Positions 8,015 through 15,660 of a stretch of DNA of 23,100 bases are shown here, in pieces. This DNA comes from Selenomonadaceae bacterium (GTDB lineage Bacteria; Bacillota; Negativicutes; Selenomonadales; Selenomonadaceae): the NCBI GenBank assembly GCA_017390245.1, contig JAFPCE010000271.1:1-23100 (forward strand). Reading direction: 5' to 3'. The position numbers and the translations under genes were made by a program. The notes beneath the pieces were generated by a model. That model had not been told where the DNA came from and did not search any database. It saw nothing but the letters and a program-made list of their open reading frames with translations. How positions within the stretch are numbered: the stretch's first letter is position 1; every line of letters starts with the position of its first letter.

Positions 8015-8212
8015 TTATTTTGCGTAACGCTTGTTGAACTTCTCGATACGACCACCTGCGGAAATATCACGCTGACGGCCAGTGAAGAAAGGATGGCACT
8101 TGGAGCACACATCAACTCTTAACTCCTGCTTAGTAGAGCCAGTAGTGAAAACGTTGCCACAACCGCAAATAACCTTTGCCTCGTACATTGTTGGATGGAT
8201 ACCACTCTGCAT
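8015..8212 (-). CDS. rpmE: 50S ribosomal protein L31, zinc-binding (C+) type
   Basis: This is a 65-residue protein of the large ribosomal subunit. It starts with the typical MxxGIHP. Four cysteines (C16, C18, C36, C39) make it the zinc-containing form; the zinc-free paralog (RpmE2/YtiA) that replaces it under zinc starvation in other bacteria lacks these cysteines. The FTTGST motif (22-27) and the FFTG segment (42-45) are conserved. GAGGTG lies upstream of the ATG. The gene has its own well-formed promoter, an unusually long structured leader and its own terminator. Confidence 0.97.
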   Translation of the reverse strand: MQSGIHPTMYEAKVICGCGNVFTTGSTKQELRVDVCSKCHPFFTGRQRDISAGGRIEKFNKRYAK

Positions 8213-8349
8213 TTATACACACCTCGCTTTTACCCAATCTTGGGAGTATTACAAGTCCTCTATGCGAAGACTTGGTCCGACTATGCTTCCCAAAATGGGG
8301 CAAAGCCGATCGACTATCATCTATCGAACATCGAATAGAAAATCCGACT
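8213..8349 (-). ncRNA. Structured 5' leader of rpmE (candidate ribosomal protein L31 leader)
   Basis: About 135 nt separate the predicted start of transcription from the rpmE ATG, far longer than other leaders here. Read on the minus strand it contains a hairpin near 8325-8342 (CTATTCGAtgTTCGATAG), a hairpin CAAGTC / GACTTG (8273-8251) and a stem CCCAA-GA-TTGGG (8242-8231) close to the ribosome binding site. L31 leader RNAs with autoregulatory potential are described for several bacterial groups, including Firmicutes. I cannot test whether this one fits a known covariance model, so that assignment is inference. No open reading frame of note lies inside. Confidence 0.5.
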
Positions 8350-8355
8350 TGTGAT

Positions 8356-8384
8356 ATTATATCATAGGGCTAATTTCCATGCAA
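8356..8384 (-). promoter_or_regulatory. Promoter of rpmE
   Basis: On the minus strand TTGCAT (8384-8379) and TATAAT (8361-8356) are separated by exactly 17 bases. This is one of the best vegetative sigma factor promoters in the window and fits a ribosomal protein gene. Confidence 0.8.
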
Positions 8385-8405
8385 TATATATATTAGAAAA
8401 AAATC

Positions 8406-8434
8406 TTGAAAATTTACCCATAATCTACCATAAT
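8406..8434 (+). promoter_or_regulatory. Promoter of the ClpX-like gene
   Basis: TTGAAA (8406-8411) and CATAAT (8429-8434) are separated by 17 bases. It is divergent from the rpmE promoter 22 bases away. The leader is about 50 nt and has no obvious operator such as a CtsR box. Confidence 0.7.
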
Positions 8435-8489
8435 ATAGATACTGTGATTTTTTGTAAGTAAGAATTTTTTTATAGAGAGGATTTTGCGT

Positions 8490-9782
8490 ATGCCACAAAA
8501 TGATCCTACTATCCAGTGCAGCTTCTGCAAGCGCAAGATAGTGCCAAAATCTCAGTACGATGTGCCTATTTATGACCCTCGTGCGAATTTTGCCATTTGT
8601 GCCAACTGCATCAAGGATATTTATCATGTTCTAGAAGAACACCAGCAGGGAGAGGCTGTTGCCCAGACTGAAGAAACTGCCAATGCCATCGCTGAGGAGA
8701 TTTCCCGTATTAAGCCTCACATGGTTAAGGAGTATTTAGACCAGTATATCATTAACCAGGATAGAGCAAAAAAGATTTTATCCGTAGCTATTTATAACCA
8801 CTACAAGCGCATGCAGTATGGTTTCCAGCACAAGGATGAAAGCGAAGCTATTGAGGAAATAGATAAGTCCAATGTTATTATCATGGGCCCTTCCGGCTGT
8901 GGTAAGACTGCCCTGCTTTCCCATCTGGCTACCATGCTGGACATTCCATTTGCTGTAACCGATGCCTCCAGCTTGACTGAGGCAGGCTTTGTTGGTTCTG
9001 ACGTTGAGGTTGCAGTCCGCAATCTGTACTATGCCGCAGACAAGGATCTGGCCCGCTGTGAGCACGGCATCATTTACTTAGATGAGTTTGATAAAATTGC
9101 CCGCAAATCTGGTGAAAACAACACCATTACTGCTGACCCAGGCCATGAAGGCGTACAGCAGGCACTTTTAAAGATGCTGGAGGGCAATGTAGTAGAGTTT
9201 ACTGCCAGAGGCCAGCGGAAGCATCCAGAAGCTCCTACCATCAAGGTTGATACCAAGAATATTCTCTTCATTGTTGGTGGTGCTTTTGTAGGCATTGAAA
9301 AAATCATTGCCAAGCGCTTAAAGAAAACTGATTCTAACATTGGCTTTGGTGCTAAAATCGAAGGCCAGGAGGAAAAGCCAAAATTTGATGAGCTGATTCA
9401 CCAGGTAACTCCTGAGGACTTGATGAAGTTTGGTATCATTCCTGAGATTATCGGCCGTCTGCCAGTTATCTGTACTTTGGAATCTTTAGATGAGGACGCC
9501 CTGCTGCGCATCTTAACTGAGCCAAAGAATGCACCTGTAAAGCAGTACCAGAAGCTGATGGAAATGGATAATGTAGAGCTGGTATTTGAGGATGCAGCTC
9601 TCAGAGCCATTGCCAAAAAAGCCATCGAAAGAAAAACTGGTGCCCGTTCCCTGAAGGGAATCATTGAGGATACCATGCTGGATATCATGTTTGATATACC
9701 TCGCTCTGACAAGCACCGCAAGGTTACCATTACTGAGGCCTGCATCAATGACCAGGCCCAGCCTCTGATTGAAGAGCTTTAA
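8490..9782 (+). CDS. ClpX-type AAA+ unfoldase, divergent paralog
   Basis: This 430-residue protein has the full ClpX layout: an N-terminal zinc finger with C10, C13, C37 and C40; Walker A GPSGCGKT (133-140); pore-1 loop GFVG (166-169; usually GYVG); Walker B IIYLDEFD (194-201); the RKH loop (243-245); the ClpP-docking IGF loop (284-286); an arginine finger in GRLP (about R323); and sensor II GARS (385-388). It should therefore unfold proteins and can probably feed ClpP. It departs from standard ClpX in the zinc finger, where the stretch between the two Cys pairs lacks the usual GPGVYICDEC-like pattern, and in the Y-to-F change in the pore loop. It is monocistronic and not next to clpP or tig. 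I therefore think it is a second, specialised ClpX, though it could be the only one. ATG 8490 is preferred over TTG 8484 because GAGAGG (8475-8480) is 9 bases away. Confidence 0.85.
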   Translation: MPQNDPTIQCSFCKRKIVPKSQYDVPIYDPRANFAICANCIKDIYHVLEEHQQGEAVAQTEETANAIAEEISRIKPHMVKEYLDQYIINQDRAKKILSVAIYNHYKRMQYGFQHKDESEAIEEIDKSNVIIMGPSGCGKTALLSHLATMLDIPFAVTDASSLTEAGFVGSDVEVAVRNLYYAADKDLARCEHGIIYLDEFDKIARKSGENNTITADPGHEGVQQALLKMLEGNVVEFTARGQRKHPEAPTIKVDTKNILFIVGGAFVGIEKIIAKRLKKTDSNIGFGAKIEGQEEKPKFDELIHQVTPEDLMKFGIIPEIIGRLPVICTLESLDEDALLRILTEPKNAPVKQYQKLMEMDNVELVFEDAALRAIAKKAIERKTGARSLKGIIEDTMLDIMFDIPRSDKHRKVTITEACINDQAQPLIEEL

Positions 9783-9805
9783 TAATTCCATAAATTGGGC
9801 ATAAT

Positions 9806-9863
9806 AAAACGCTAGCTGATGCTATATACCACATCTAGGTATGTAGCAAGGCTAGCGTTTTTT
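9806..9863. terminator. Bidirectional intrinsic terminator between clpX-like gene and feoAB
   Basis: AAAACGCTAGC (9806-9816) pairs perfectly with GCTAGCGTTTT (9851-9861), and an inner stem TGCTATATACC / GGTATGTAGCA extends the hairpin to more than 20 pairs. Six T follow on the plus strand and TTTTATTAT on the minus strand, so it can end both converging genes. Confidence 0.9.
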
Positions 9864-9898
9864 GTTACCGAAATTTCCCCAAATTCACTTAAACCCGT

Positions 9899-12247
9899 TT
9901 ATACTATCAGACTGCCCAGAGTATGTACCAGCAATGCTGCCGCCCAGGCCACTGCACACTGGAATACTACTACCCATACAGCCCATAGAGTGCCTAGCTC
10001 TCTTTTCACAGAGGTAATGGCCGCTACACATGGTGTATACAACAGGCAGAAGGTTAAAAGTGAAGCCGCTGCCAGGTGATCCAATACATCTGTAAGCTGC
10101 ACCTCTGCGCCAAATAATACACCTAAGGTCGAGACAACACTTTCCTTAGCCATAAAGCCTGAGATTAAGGCTGTGGAAATGCGCCAGTCACCAAAGCCAA
10201 GAGGTGCAAAAACTGGTGCTATGAGCCCTGCCACACTGGCCAGCATGCTTTCCGAGGAATCACTGACCATGTCCAGCCTCATATTGAAGGTCTGCAAAAA
10301 CCAGATAACAATGGAGGCCACGAAAATAATAGAAAAGGCTCTTTCCAGAAAGTCCTTGGATTTTTCCCATAAAAGCTGCATGACATTTCGCATGCCCGGC
10401 ATACGGTAATTTGGCAGCTCCATCACAAATGGCACTGCTTCCCCCTTAAATTTGGTAACCTTCCCCAGGTAAGCTGCCAGAATGCCCACGATAATACCGC
10501 CAAAGTACAGCATAATCATTGGCAATGCCCCATAATCAGCAAAAAATGCTGCTATGAAAAAGGCATAGGCTGGAAGCTTCGCTGAACAGCTCATAAAAGG
10601 CGTTAAGAGAATCGTCATTCGCCTGTCTCGCTTAGATGGCAGGGTACGGGTAGCCATAATAGCTGGCACACTGCAGCCAAAGCCTATTAAAAGGGGCACA
10701 ATACTCCGGCCAGACAGGCCGATTTTCCTCAGCCACTTATCCATCACAAAGGCAATACGGGCCATATACCCAGTATCCTCCAATAGCGATAAAAAGAAAA
10801 ACAGTGTCACCACAATTGGCAGGAAGGACAGCACCGTTCCCACACCCTGGAAAACGCCATCAGCAATCAGTGACCTTAAAGCAGGATTAACAGACAATCC
10901 CTCCAGATAGCCATCTGTCAGCTCCTGCAAATAACCAATGCCATCAGCCATCACATCCTGCAGGAAACCGCCAATAACATCAAAGGTCAGGAAAAACACC
11001 AGACTCATAATAGCTACAAATGACGGAATCGCCAGATATTTATCTGTCAGCACTTTATCGATTTTCCGGCTGCGTTCATGCTGACGGCTTTCTTTAGCCT
11101 TGTGTACAGTCTTCTGAGCTAGCTGCTTAATAAAGGCAAAGCGCATATCTGCAATGGCTGCCGCTCTGTCCAGACCGCCTTCAGCCTCCATCTGGCAGAT
11201 AATATGCTCAATCATTTCCCCTTCGTTTTTATCCAGCCCCAGGGCTTCAATCAGGCTTTTATCACCTTCTACAATCTTAGTAGCAGCAAAGCGCAAAGGA
11301 ATCTGTGCCTTCTGGGCATGATCCTCAATAAGATGCATAATACCATGAAGGCAGCGGTGTACTGCACCGCCATGGGTTTCAGCATCGCAGAAGTCCATCC
11401 GCCCAGGCAGTTCCTGATAGTGGGCCACATGCATAGCATGCTGTACCAGCTCCTCAATACCATCGCCCTTGCTGGCAGAAATTGGTACTACTGGTATACC
11501 TAAAATAGCCTCCATGGCATTAATATCCACAGAACCGCCATTTTCTGTCAGCTCATCCATCATATTTAAGGCCAGAACCATGGGCCGGTTCAGCTCTATC
11601 AGCTGCAATGTCAGGTAGAGATTTCGCTCAATATTAGTAGCATCTACAATGTTAATGATACCTGTTGGCTGCTCCTGCAGGATAAACTGACGGGATACTA
11701 TTTCCTCCTCCGTATATGGTGACATGGAGTAAATCCCTGGCAAATCAGTAATCTTAGTCAGCTTATAATTGCGGATACTGCCGCTTTTCTGATCTACAGT
11801 CACCCCTGGGAAATTTCCCACATGCTGGTTAGATCCTGTCAGCTGGTTAAACAAAGTAGTCTTACCACAGTTCTGATTGCCTGCCAGGGCAAAGGTCAGC
11901 ACTGTATCCTCTGGCAGAGGATGTTCACCAATTTTCTCATGGTATTTGCCATCCTCACCTAAGCCTGGATGTAAGGCCATGGCTGTATATTTTCTTACCG
12001 GTTCTTCGTCCTCTGACTCTGGCTCAATTTTTTCTATCTCAATTTTTCTGGCATCATCCACCCGCAAAGTAAGTTCATAATCATGTATACGAAACTCTAT
12101 AGGATCCCCCATAGGCGCAAACTTTACCAGGGTAATACGGGAGCCTGGTACTACCCCCATATCCAGAAAATGCTGCCGCAGTGCACCTTCTCCGCCAACA
12201 GCTATGATTCTGCCCCGCTCACCAATTTGCAATTCATTCAAAAACAT
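9899..12247 (-). CDS. feoB: Fused FeoA-FeoB ferrous iron transporter
   Basis: This 782-residue inner-membrane protein imports Fe(II). Residues 1-75 form a FeoA SH3-like domain (start FLNELQIGERG, with LDMGVVPG at 28-35). An acidic linker (about 75-115) leads to the FeoB G domain: G1 GNQNCGKT (123-130), G2 near GVTVD (148-152), G3 DLPG (168-171), G4 NMMD (228-231) and G5 SASKGDG (257-263). A helical GDI-like region follows, then from about residue 405 the polytopic membrane domain with gate motifs GFGCSVPAIMATRT and FMSCSAKLPAYAFF. Separate feoA and feoB genes are the more common arrangement; fused FeoAB is known in some anaerobes. G1 carries Cys where many FeoB proteins have Ser (GNPNSGKT). 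The start is set by AAGGTGAT 5 bases upstream. It is monocistronic, and no feoC is seen. Confidence 0.95.
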   Translation of the reverse strand: MFLNELQIGERGRIIAVGGEGALRQHFLDMGVVPGSRITLVKFAPMGDPIEFRIHDYELTLRVDDARKIEIEKIEPESEDEEPVRKYTAMALHPGLGEDGKYHEKIGEHPLPEDTVLTFALAGNQNCGKTTLFNQLTGSNQHVGNFPGVTVDQKSGSIRNYKLTKITDLPGIYSMSPYTEEEIVSRQFILQEQPTGIINIVDATNIERNLYLTLQLIELNRPMVLALNMMDELTENGGSVDINAMEAILGIPVVPISASKGDGIEELVQHAMHVAHYQELPGRMDFCDAETHGGAVHRCLHGIMHLIEDHAQKAQIPLRFAATKIVEGDKSLIEALGLDKNEGEMIEHIICQMEAEGGLDRAAAIADMRFAFIKQLAQKTVHKAKESRQHERSRKIDKVLTDKYLAIPSFVAIMSLVFFLTFDVIGGFLQDVMADGIGYLQELTDGYLEGLSVNPALRSLIADGVFQGVGTVLSFLPIVVTLFFFLSLLEDTGYMARIAFVMDKWLRKIGLSGRSIVPLLIGFGCSVPAIMATRTLPSKRDRRMTILLTPFMSCSAKLPAYAFFIAAFFADYGALPMIMLYFGGIIVGILAAYLGKVTKFKGEAVPFVMELPNYRMPGMRNVMQLLWEKSKDFLERAFSIIFVASIVIWFLQTFNMRLDMVSDSSESMLASVAGLIAPVFAPLGFGDWRISTALISGFMAKESVVSTLGVLFGAEVQLTDVLDHLAAASLLTFCLLYTPCVAAITSVKRELGTLWAVWVVVFQCAVAWAAALLVHTLGSLIV

Positions 12248-12281
12248 ACAATCACCTTGGAGTAAAAAATCTATTCTTAAT

Positions 12282-12318
12282 ATTATAGCATGAATACAGC
12301 TTTATGATTACCCATAAA
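12282..12318 (-). promoter_or_regulatory. feoAB promoter with overlapping inverted repeat (candidate operator)
   Basis: On the minus strand TGCTATAAT (12290-12282) is an extended -10 box. The -35 position (12310-12305) falls inside a perfect inverted repeat, TTTATG-N6-CATAAA (12301-12318). A repressor bound there would block RNA polymerase. Iron regulation of feo genes by Fur or DtxR-family proteins is well established in other bacteria. This repeat is not an obvious match to the classical 19-bp Fur box, so the regulator is left open. Confidence 0.6.
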
Positions 12319-12345
12319 CAGTCTGACGGCAATAAAATCAGCCAT

Positions 12346-12377
12346 ATAAAAATCCCGCAGAAATAATCTGCGGGATT
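12346..12377 (-). terminator. Intrinsic terminator behind the hybrid kinase gene
   Basis: On the minus strand AATCCCGCAGA (12377-12367) pairs with TCTGCGGGATT (12361-12351) around a 5-base loop, followed by TTTTTATA. It closes the pheA-aroF-kinase unit. Confidence 0.92.
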
Positions 12378-12388
12378 AACAAACGAAA

Positions 12389-13600
12389 TCAATTATTTAA
12401 TTCGCCATCTAAGGCCTTCTGTATAGCCTTGCAAATTCTCTTGGCATCCACTGGCTTGGTCAGGTGGGCATTCATGCCTGCAGCTAAGGACTTTTTAATA
12501 TCCGCTTCATAGGCATTAGCTGTCATAGCCAGAATAGGAATCGTTTCTGCATCAGATTTGCCAGAAGCACGAATCCTCTGGGTGGCAGTTAAGCCATCCA
12601 TATATGGCATGCGCACATCCATGAGAATAATATCAAAGGTACCAGGTGCATTTATCATAAACTTGCTTAAAGCTACCTGGCCATTTTCAGCTGTTTCCAC
12701 CTTCAGGCCCTGCTTCTGCAGGAGGCGTTTCACGATTTCACAGTTGATTTCATTATCTTCAGCCAGCAGCACTGTCTCGCCATTAAAGCGCAAATCCTTG
12801 TGGCCAGCATCAGTCTTTTGCACAGCCTTTTTTTCCAGATCAAAGGTCCAGCGTACATTAAAGGTGGAACCTTCACCCTTTACGCTGTAAAAATCAATCT
12901 TGCCGCCCATTAAATCCACAATGCGCTTGCACATAGCCAGACCTACGCCCATACCGCCATAAACGGTAGTGTTGCCACTGTATTCCTTGATAAATGGCTG
13001 GAAAATCTTATCCTGGATTTCCTCAGAAATGCCAATACCGCTGTCCTTAACAATAAATTCCAGCTGCAGCTTATCTTCATCTGCAGACAGCTGCTCCATG
13101 GAAAACTCCACTCTGCCATAGCGGGGAGTAAACTTAACCGCATTGGACAAAAGATTGTTTAATACCTGGCGGACACGATTGCCATCAGCCATAACATCCT
13201 GCTTATCACCGATATTCATGGCAGACACAAAGCTGATACGCTTTTCATCAGCCATAGCTTTGGCAGTTTCTGCAATGCTGGTAAACATCTCTGCCACATT
13301 AACAGATTCAGTATGCAGCATATCCCCGGAATCAAGACGTGTCAGATACAGAATATCATTGACCATATCCAAAACAGCATGGGCAGACACATCAATCTTC
13401 TCCAGGCAGTACTCAATGTATTCCTTGTCATCAGACTGAGCCTTAGCCAGGCTGGTTAAGCCCAGAACAGTATTTAAGTGTGTTCGCAGGTCATGGCTGG
13501 TGTGGGCCAGAATTCTGCGGGAATCAAGATGGCTCCACACATCATCCTGAGCTGGAGCATTTTCTTTAATATTATCGTTTTGATGATTAGCTTGATCCAT
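12389..13600 (-). CDS. Soluble hybrid sensor histidine kinase with C-terminal receiver domain
   Basis: The 403 residues hold a HisKA dimerisation domain (about 26-93) with phospho-acceptor H36 in SHDLRTHLN, an HATPase_c domain (about 100-252) with N box (N153), DSGIG (186-190), IFQPF (199-203) and GGMGVGLAMC (215-224), and a receiver domain (about 275-397) with acidic pair E281-D282, phospho-acceptor D328 in MDVRMPYMDG, T360 and K382. There is no membrane segment, no PAS, GAF or other sensor domain, and no output domain. In the H box the usual proline five residues after the histidine is replaced by H41. The signal and the next partner are unknown. It lies 46 bases after aroF with no terminator between. 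A TATAAT overlaps the aroF stop codon (13646-13651), but without a -35 box. AAGGTGG precedes the ATG by 10 bases. Confidence 0.9.
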   Translation of the reverse strand: MDQANHQNDNIKENAPAQDDVWSHLDSRRILAHTSHDLRTHLNTVLGLTSLAKAQSDDKEYIEYCLEKIDVSAHAVLDMVNDILYLTRLDSGDMLHTESVNVAEMFTSIAETAKAMADEKRISFVSAMNIGDKQDVMADGNRVRQVLNNLLSNAVKFTPRYGRVEFSMEQLSADEDKLQLEFIVKDSGIGISEEIQDKIFQPFIKEYSGNTTVYGGMGVGLAMCKRIVDLMGGKIDFYSVKGEGSTFNVRWTFDLEKKAVQKTDAGHKDLRFNGETVLLAEDNEINCEIVKRLLQKQGLKVETAENGQVALSKFMINAPGTFDIILMDVRMPYMDGLTATQRIRASGKSDAETIPILAMTANAYEADIKKSLAAGMNAHLTKPVDAKRICKAIQKALDGELNN

Positions 13601-13646
13601 AAAGCATCTACCACCTTATTCAATAAAATGTGAAAATCAGCTTATA

Positions 13647-14678
13647 TTATAATTCACGAATAGCTAAACCAGATTCCTGCATGAAGCCTGCCAGCTTCTG
13701 CACACCCTGCATCAGCTCCATATAGCTGTCAGGAGTAAGGGACTGCGGACCATCAGACAAAGCCTTGGCAGGATTTGGATGCATCTCAATAATGAGGCCA
13801 TCAGCGCCTGCTGCTACTGCTGCGTAGCTCATAGGCTTAATCATGCGCCACTTGCCAGTACCATGGCTTGGATCTACCACAATTGGCAGATGGGATAAGT
13901 GCTTGATAGCTGCTACCGCACTGAGATCAAGAGTATTTCTAGTGTAGGTTTCATAGGTACGGATACCGCGCTCGCAGAAAATAACCTTGCTGTTGCCTTC
14001 ACTCATAATGTACTCAGCAGCATTTAACCACTCATCTAAGGTAGCAGATAAACCGCGTTTCAGCATTACAGGCTTATCAATGCGGCCTACTTCCTTCAGC
14101 AGGCGGAAATTCTGCATATTTCTAGCGCCAATCTGCAGTATGTCAGCATATTCAGCTACTACTGGTACTGCATCAACCTCAGTTACCTCAGTAACAACCT
14201 TCAGGCCAGTTGCTTCCCTGGCTGCTGCTAAATACTTTAAGCCCAGCTCCTCTAAGCCCTGGAAGGAATATGGAGAGGTTCTTGGCTTGTAAGCACCGCC
14301 ACGGATAAACTGGGCACCGCCAGCCTTAGCAATACGCGCTGCCTCTAACAGCTGCTCCTTGGACTCTACAGCACAAGGACCTGCCATAACAACTAAGCTG
14401 CCATCGCCGATTTTAATGCCATCTACATCAATAACGGTAGACTGTGGATGGAACTCACGGCTAACCAGCTTATAACTCTTGGAAATATTCACTGTCTTTT
14501 CTACACCTTTAAAGGACTCCACGTTTAAGCAGCACATCTTTGCTTTATCACCAATAACACCTACAATTTTCTGAGATTCGCCTTCCATAACCTTTGCGGT
14601 TAAGCCCATCTCCTCCACTGCAGAAATTACTTCATTTATGCTATCAGCATTTGCATCTGGACGCATAATAATTACCAT
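13647..14678 (-). CDS. aroF: 3-deoxy-7-phosphoheptulonate (DAHP) synthase, type I beta
   Basis: This enzyme condenses phosphoenolpyruvate and erythrose 4-phosphate, the first step of the shikimate pathway. About 70 N-terminal residues form a ferredoxin-like (ACT-like) regulatory domain, as in the Thermotoga maritima enzyme, followed by the TIM-barrel catalytic domain. Counted from the upstream ATG, the motifs are AGPCAVES (101-108, with the metal-binding Cys), KPRTSPY (133-139), CERGIRT and VDPSHGTGK. Two ATG codons are in frame. I chose 14678 because AGGGG (14688-14692) is 9 bases from it but only 3 from the ATG at 14684; this gives 343 residues. The N-terminal domain suggests feedback control by an aromatic amino acid. 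It is cotranscribed with pheA, 41 bases upstream. Confidence 0.94.
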   Translation of the reverse strand: MVIIMRPDANADSINEVISAVEEMGLTAKVMEGESQKIVGVIGDKAKMCCLNVESFKGVEKTVNISKSYKLVSREFHPQSTVIDVDGIKIGDGSLVVMAGPCAVESKEQLLEAARIAKAGGAQFIRGGAYKPRTSPYSFQGLEELGLKYLAAAREATGLKVVTEVTEVDAVPVVAEYADILQIGARNMQNFRLLKEVGRIDKPVMLKRGLSATLDEWLNAAEYIMSEGNSKVIFCERGIRTYETYTRNTLDLSAVAAIKHLSHLPIVVDPSHGTGKWRMIKPMSYAAVAAGADGLIIEMHPNPAKALSDGPQSLTPDSYMELMQGVQKLAGFMQESGLAIREL

Positions 14679-14719
14679 ACGCATTAACCCCTTTCAGCTT
14701 CTTTTCTATAATAAATAAA

Positions 14720-15589
14720 TTATTGCCTGTTATTTGCTGCCAGCAGTACTGGAAACTTCCCTGGATTTCTCAGCCACATGCTTTTCCTTCTGATGCCCTG
14801 CAAAGCAGCCTCAAACATATCCTGCCGTTTTGGTATATCCACATCCAGGAAAAAGACATATTCCCCCAAACCTGTCTTAGCAGGCCTTGACTCGATACGT
14901 GTCATATTTACATCCCTGGTAGCCAGTTCCAGCAGAACCTCACACAGCCGTCCTGCATCCTTACCATCAATCTGGCAGATAAGCAGTGTTTTATCAACCT
15001 GCTCTATATCCTGTGTCAGCTCCTGGACTCTGTCCGCCCGGACCAGCTGATAGAACCTGGTACAATTATTGGCCAGATCCTCTATATTATCACCTATGCA
15101 ATGCAGCTTATTCAGCTCACCAGCCCGCCTGGTACAAATGGCAGCCAGACCATCTTCCACGCTGGATACAGCTACCTGATGGGCCGCCGCTGCAGTGCTG
15201 ACTACAGCCTCTAGCTGTGCCTCAGGATAATTGTTTAAGATATATTCCCGGCACTGGGATAATGGCTGGGCATGGGATAAAATCTTCCTTATTTTCACCC
15301 CTGGCTCTTTTACCATCAGGGAATTATGCACGCCCCAGATAAGCTCTCTGGCAATAGACAGTTCATCACTGGCCATCAGCGTATCCAGAGTAATGTTTAT
15401 AGAGCCTTCTATGGAATTTTCCACAGGTACTAAGCAGGCATCTAGTTCCCCTTTTTCCACTGCTTGTATTTCAGTATAAATATTTGCACAAGCCACTAAT
15501 TCATAGGGTTGTTGTAATTGATTATTTAAATACATGGCAGCAGCTTCACTATGTGTGCCAGCTGGCCCTAAAAAACCCATTCGCCTCAT
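14720..15589 (-). CDS. pheA: Prephenate dehydratase
   Basis: This enzyme converts prephenate to phenylpyruvate, the committed step to phenylalanine. It is a monofunctional PDT of 289 residues without a chorismate mutase domain. Catalytic-domain motifs are GFLGPAGTHSE (5-15), VPVENSIEGS (54-63) and NNCTRF (174-179), whose T177-R178-F179 is essential in the family. The ACT domain (about 200-280) has the phenylalanine-binding ESRP (233-236), but the usual PGAL turn reads DAGRL (211-215). The frame also opens at a TTG (15601), but GGAG (15599-15596) sits 6 bases before ATG 15589, which I take as the start. It is the first gene of the pheA-aroF-kinase unit. Confidence 0.95.
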   Translation of the reverse strand: MRRMGFLGPAGTHSEAAAMYLNNQLQQPYELVACANIYTEIQAVEKGELDACLVPVENSIEGSINITLDTLMASDELSIARELIWGVHNSLMVKEPGVKIRKILSHAQPLSQCREYILNNYPEAQLEAVVSTAAAAHQVAVSSVEDGLAAICTRRAGELNKLHCIGDNIEDLANNCTRFYQLVRADRVQELTQDIEQVDKTLLICQIDGKDAGRLCEVLLELATRDVNMTRIESRPAKTGLGEYVFFLDVDIPKRQDMFEAALQGIRRKSMWLRNPGKFPVLLAANNRQ

Positions 15590-15631
15590 ACAATACTCCA
15601 AAATTATAGTACTTCTACAATATTTCCTTAT

Positions 15632-15660
15632 ATTATATATAAGTTAGAAGCATTAATCAA
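15632..15660 (-). promoter_or_regulatory. Promoter of pheA-aroF-kinase unit
   Basis: On the minus strand TTGATT (15660-15655) and TATAAT (15637-15632) are separated by exactly 17 bases. Transcription would start about 35 bases before the pheA ATG. Confidence 0.72.

Noticed and set aside
8213..8489. A known metabolite riboswitch in the rpmE leader
   Set aside because: I see none of the conserved cores of common riboswitches; a ribosomal protein leader is the simpler reading.
8370..8627. 85-codon minus-strand frame across the ClpX-like promoter
   Set aside because: It overlaps two good divergent promoters and the start of the ClpX-like gene, and its composition is that of translated AT-rich DNA.
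12282..12318. Calling the feoAB inverted repeat a Fur box outright
   Set aside because: It lacks the GATAAT-type hexamer array of the classical site, so only a candidate operator is reported.
15590..15660. T-box or leader-peptide attenuator before pheA
   Set aside because: The predicted leader is only about 35 nt, too short for either.
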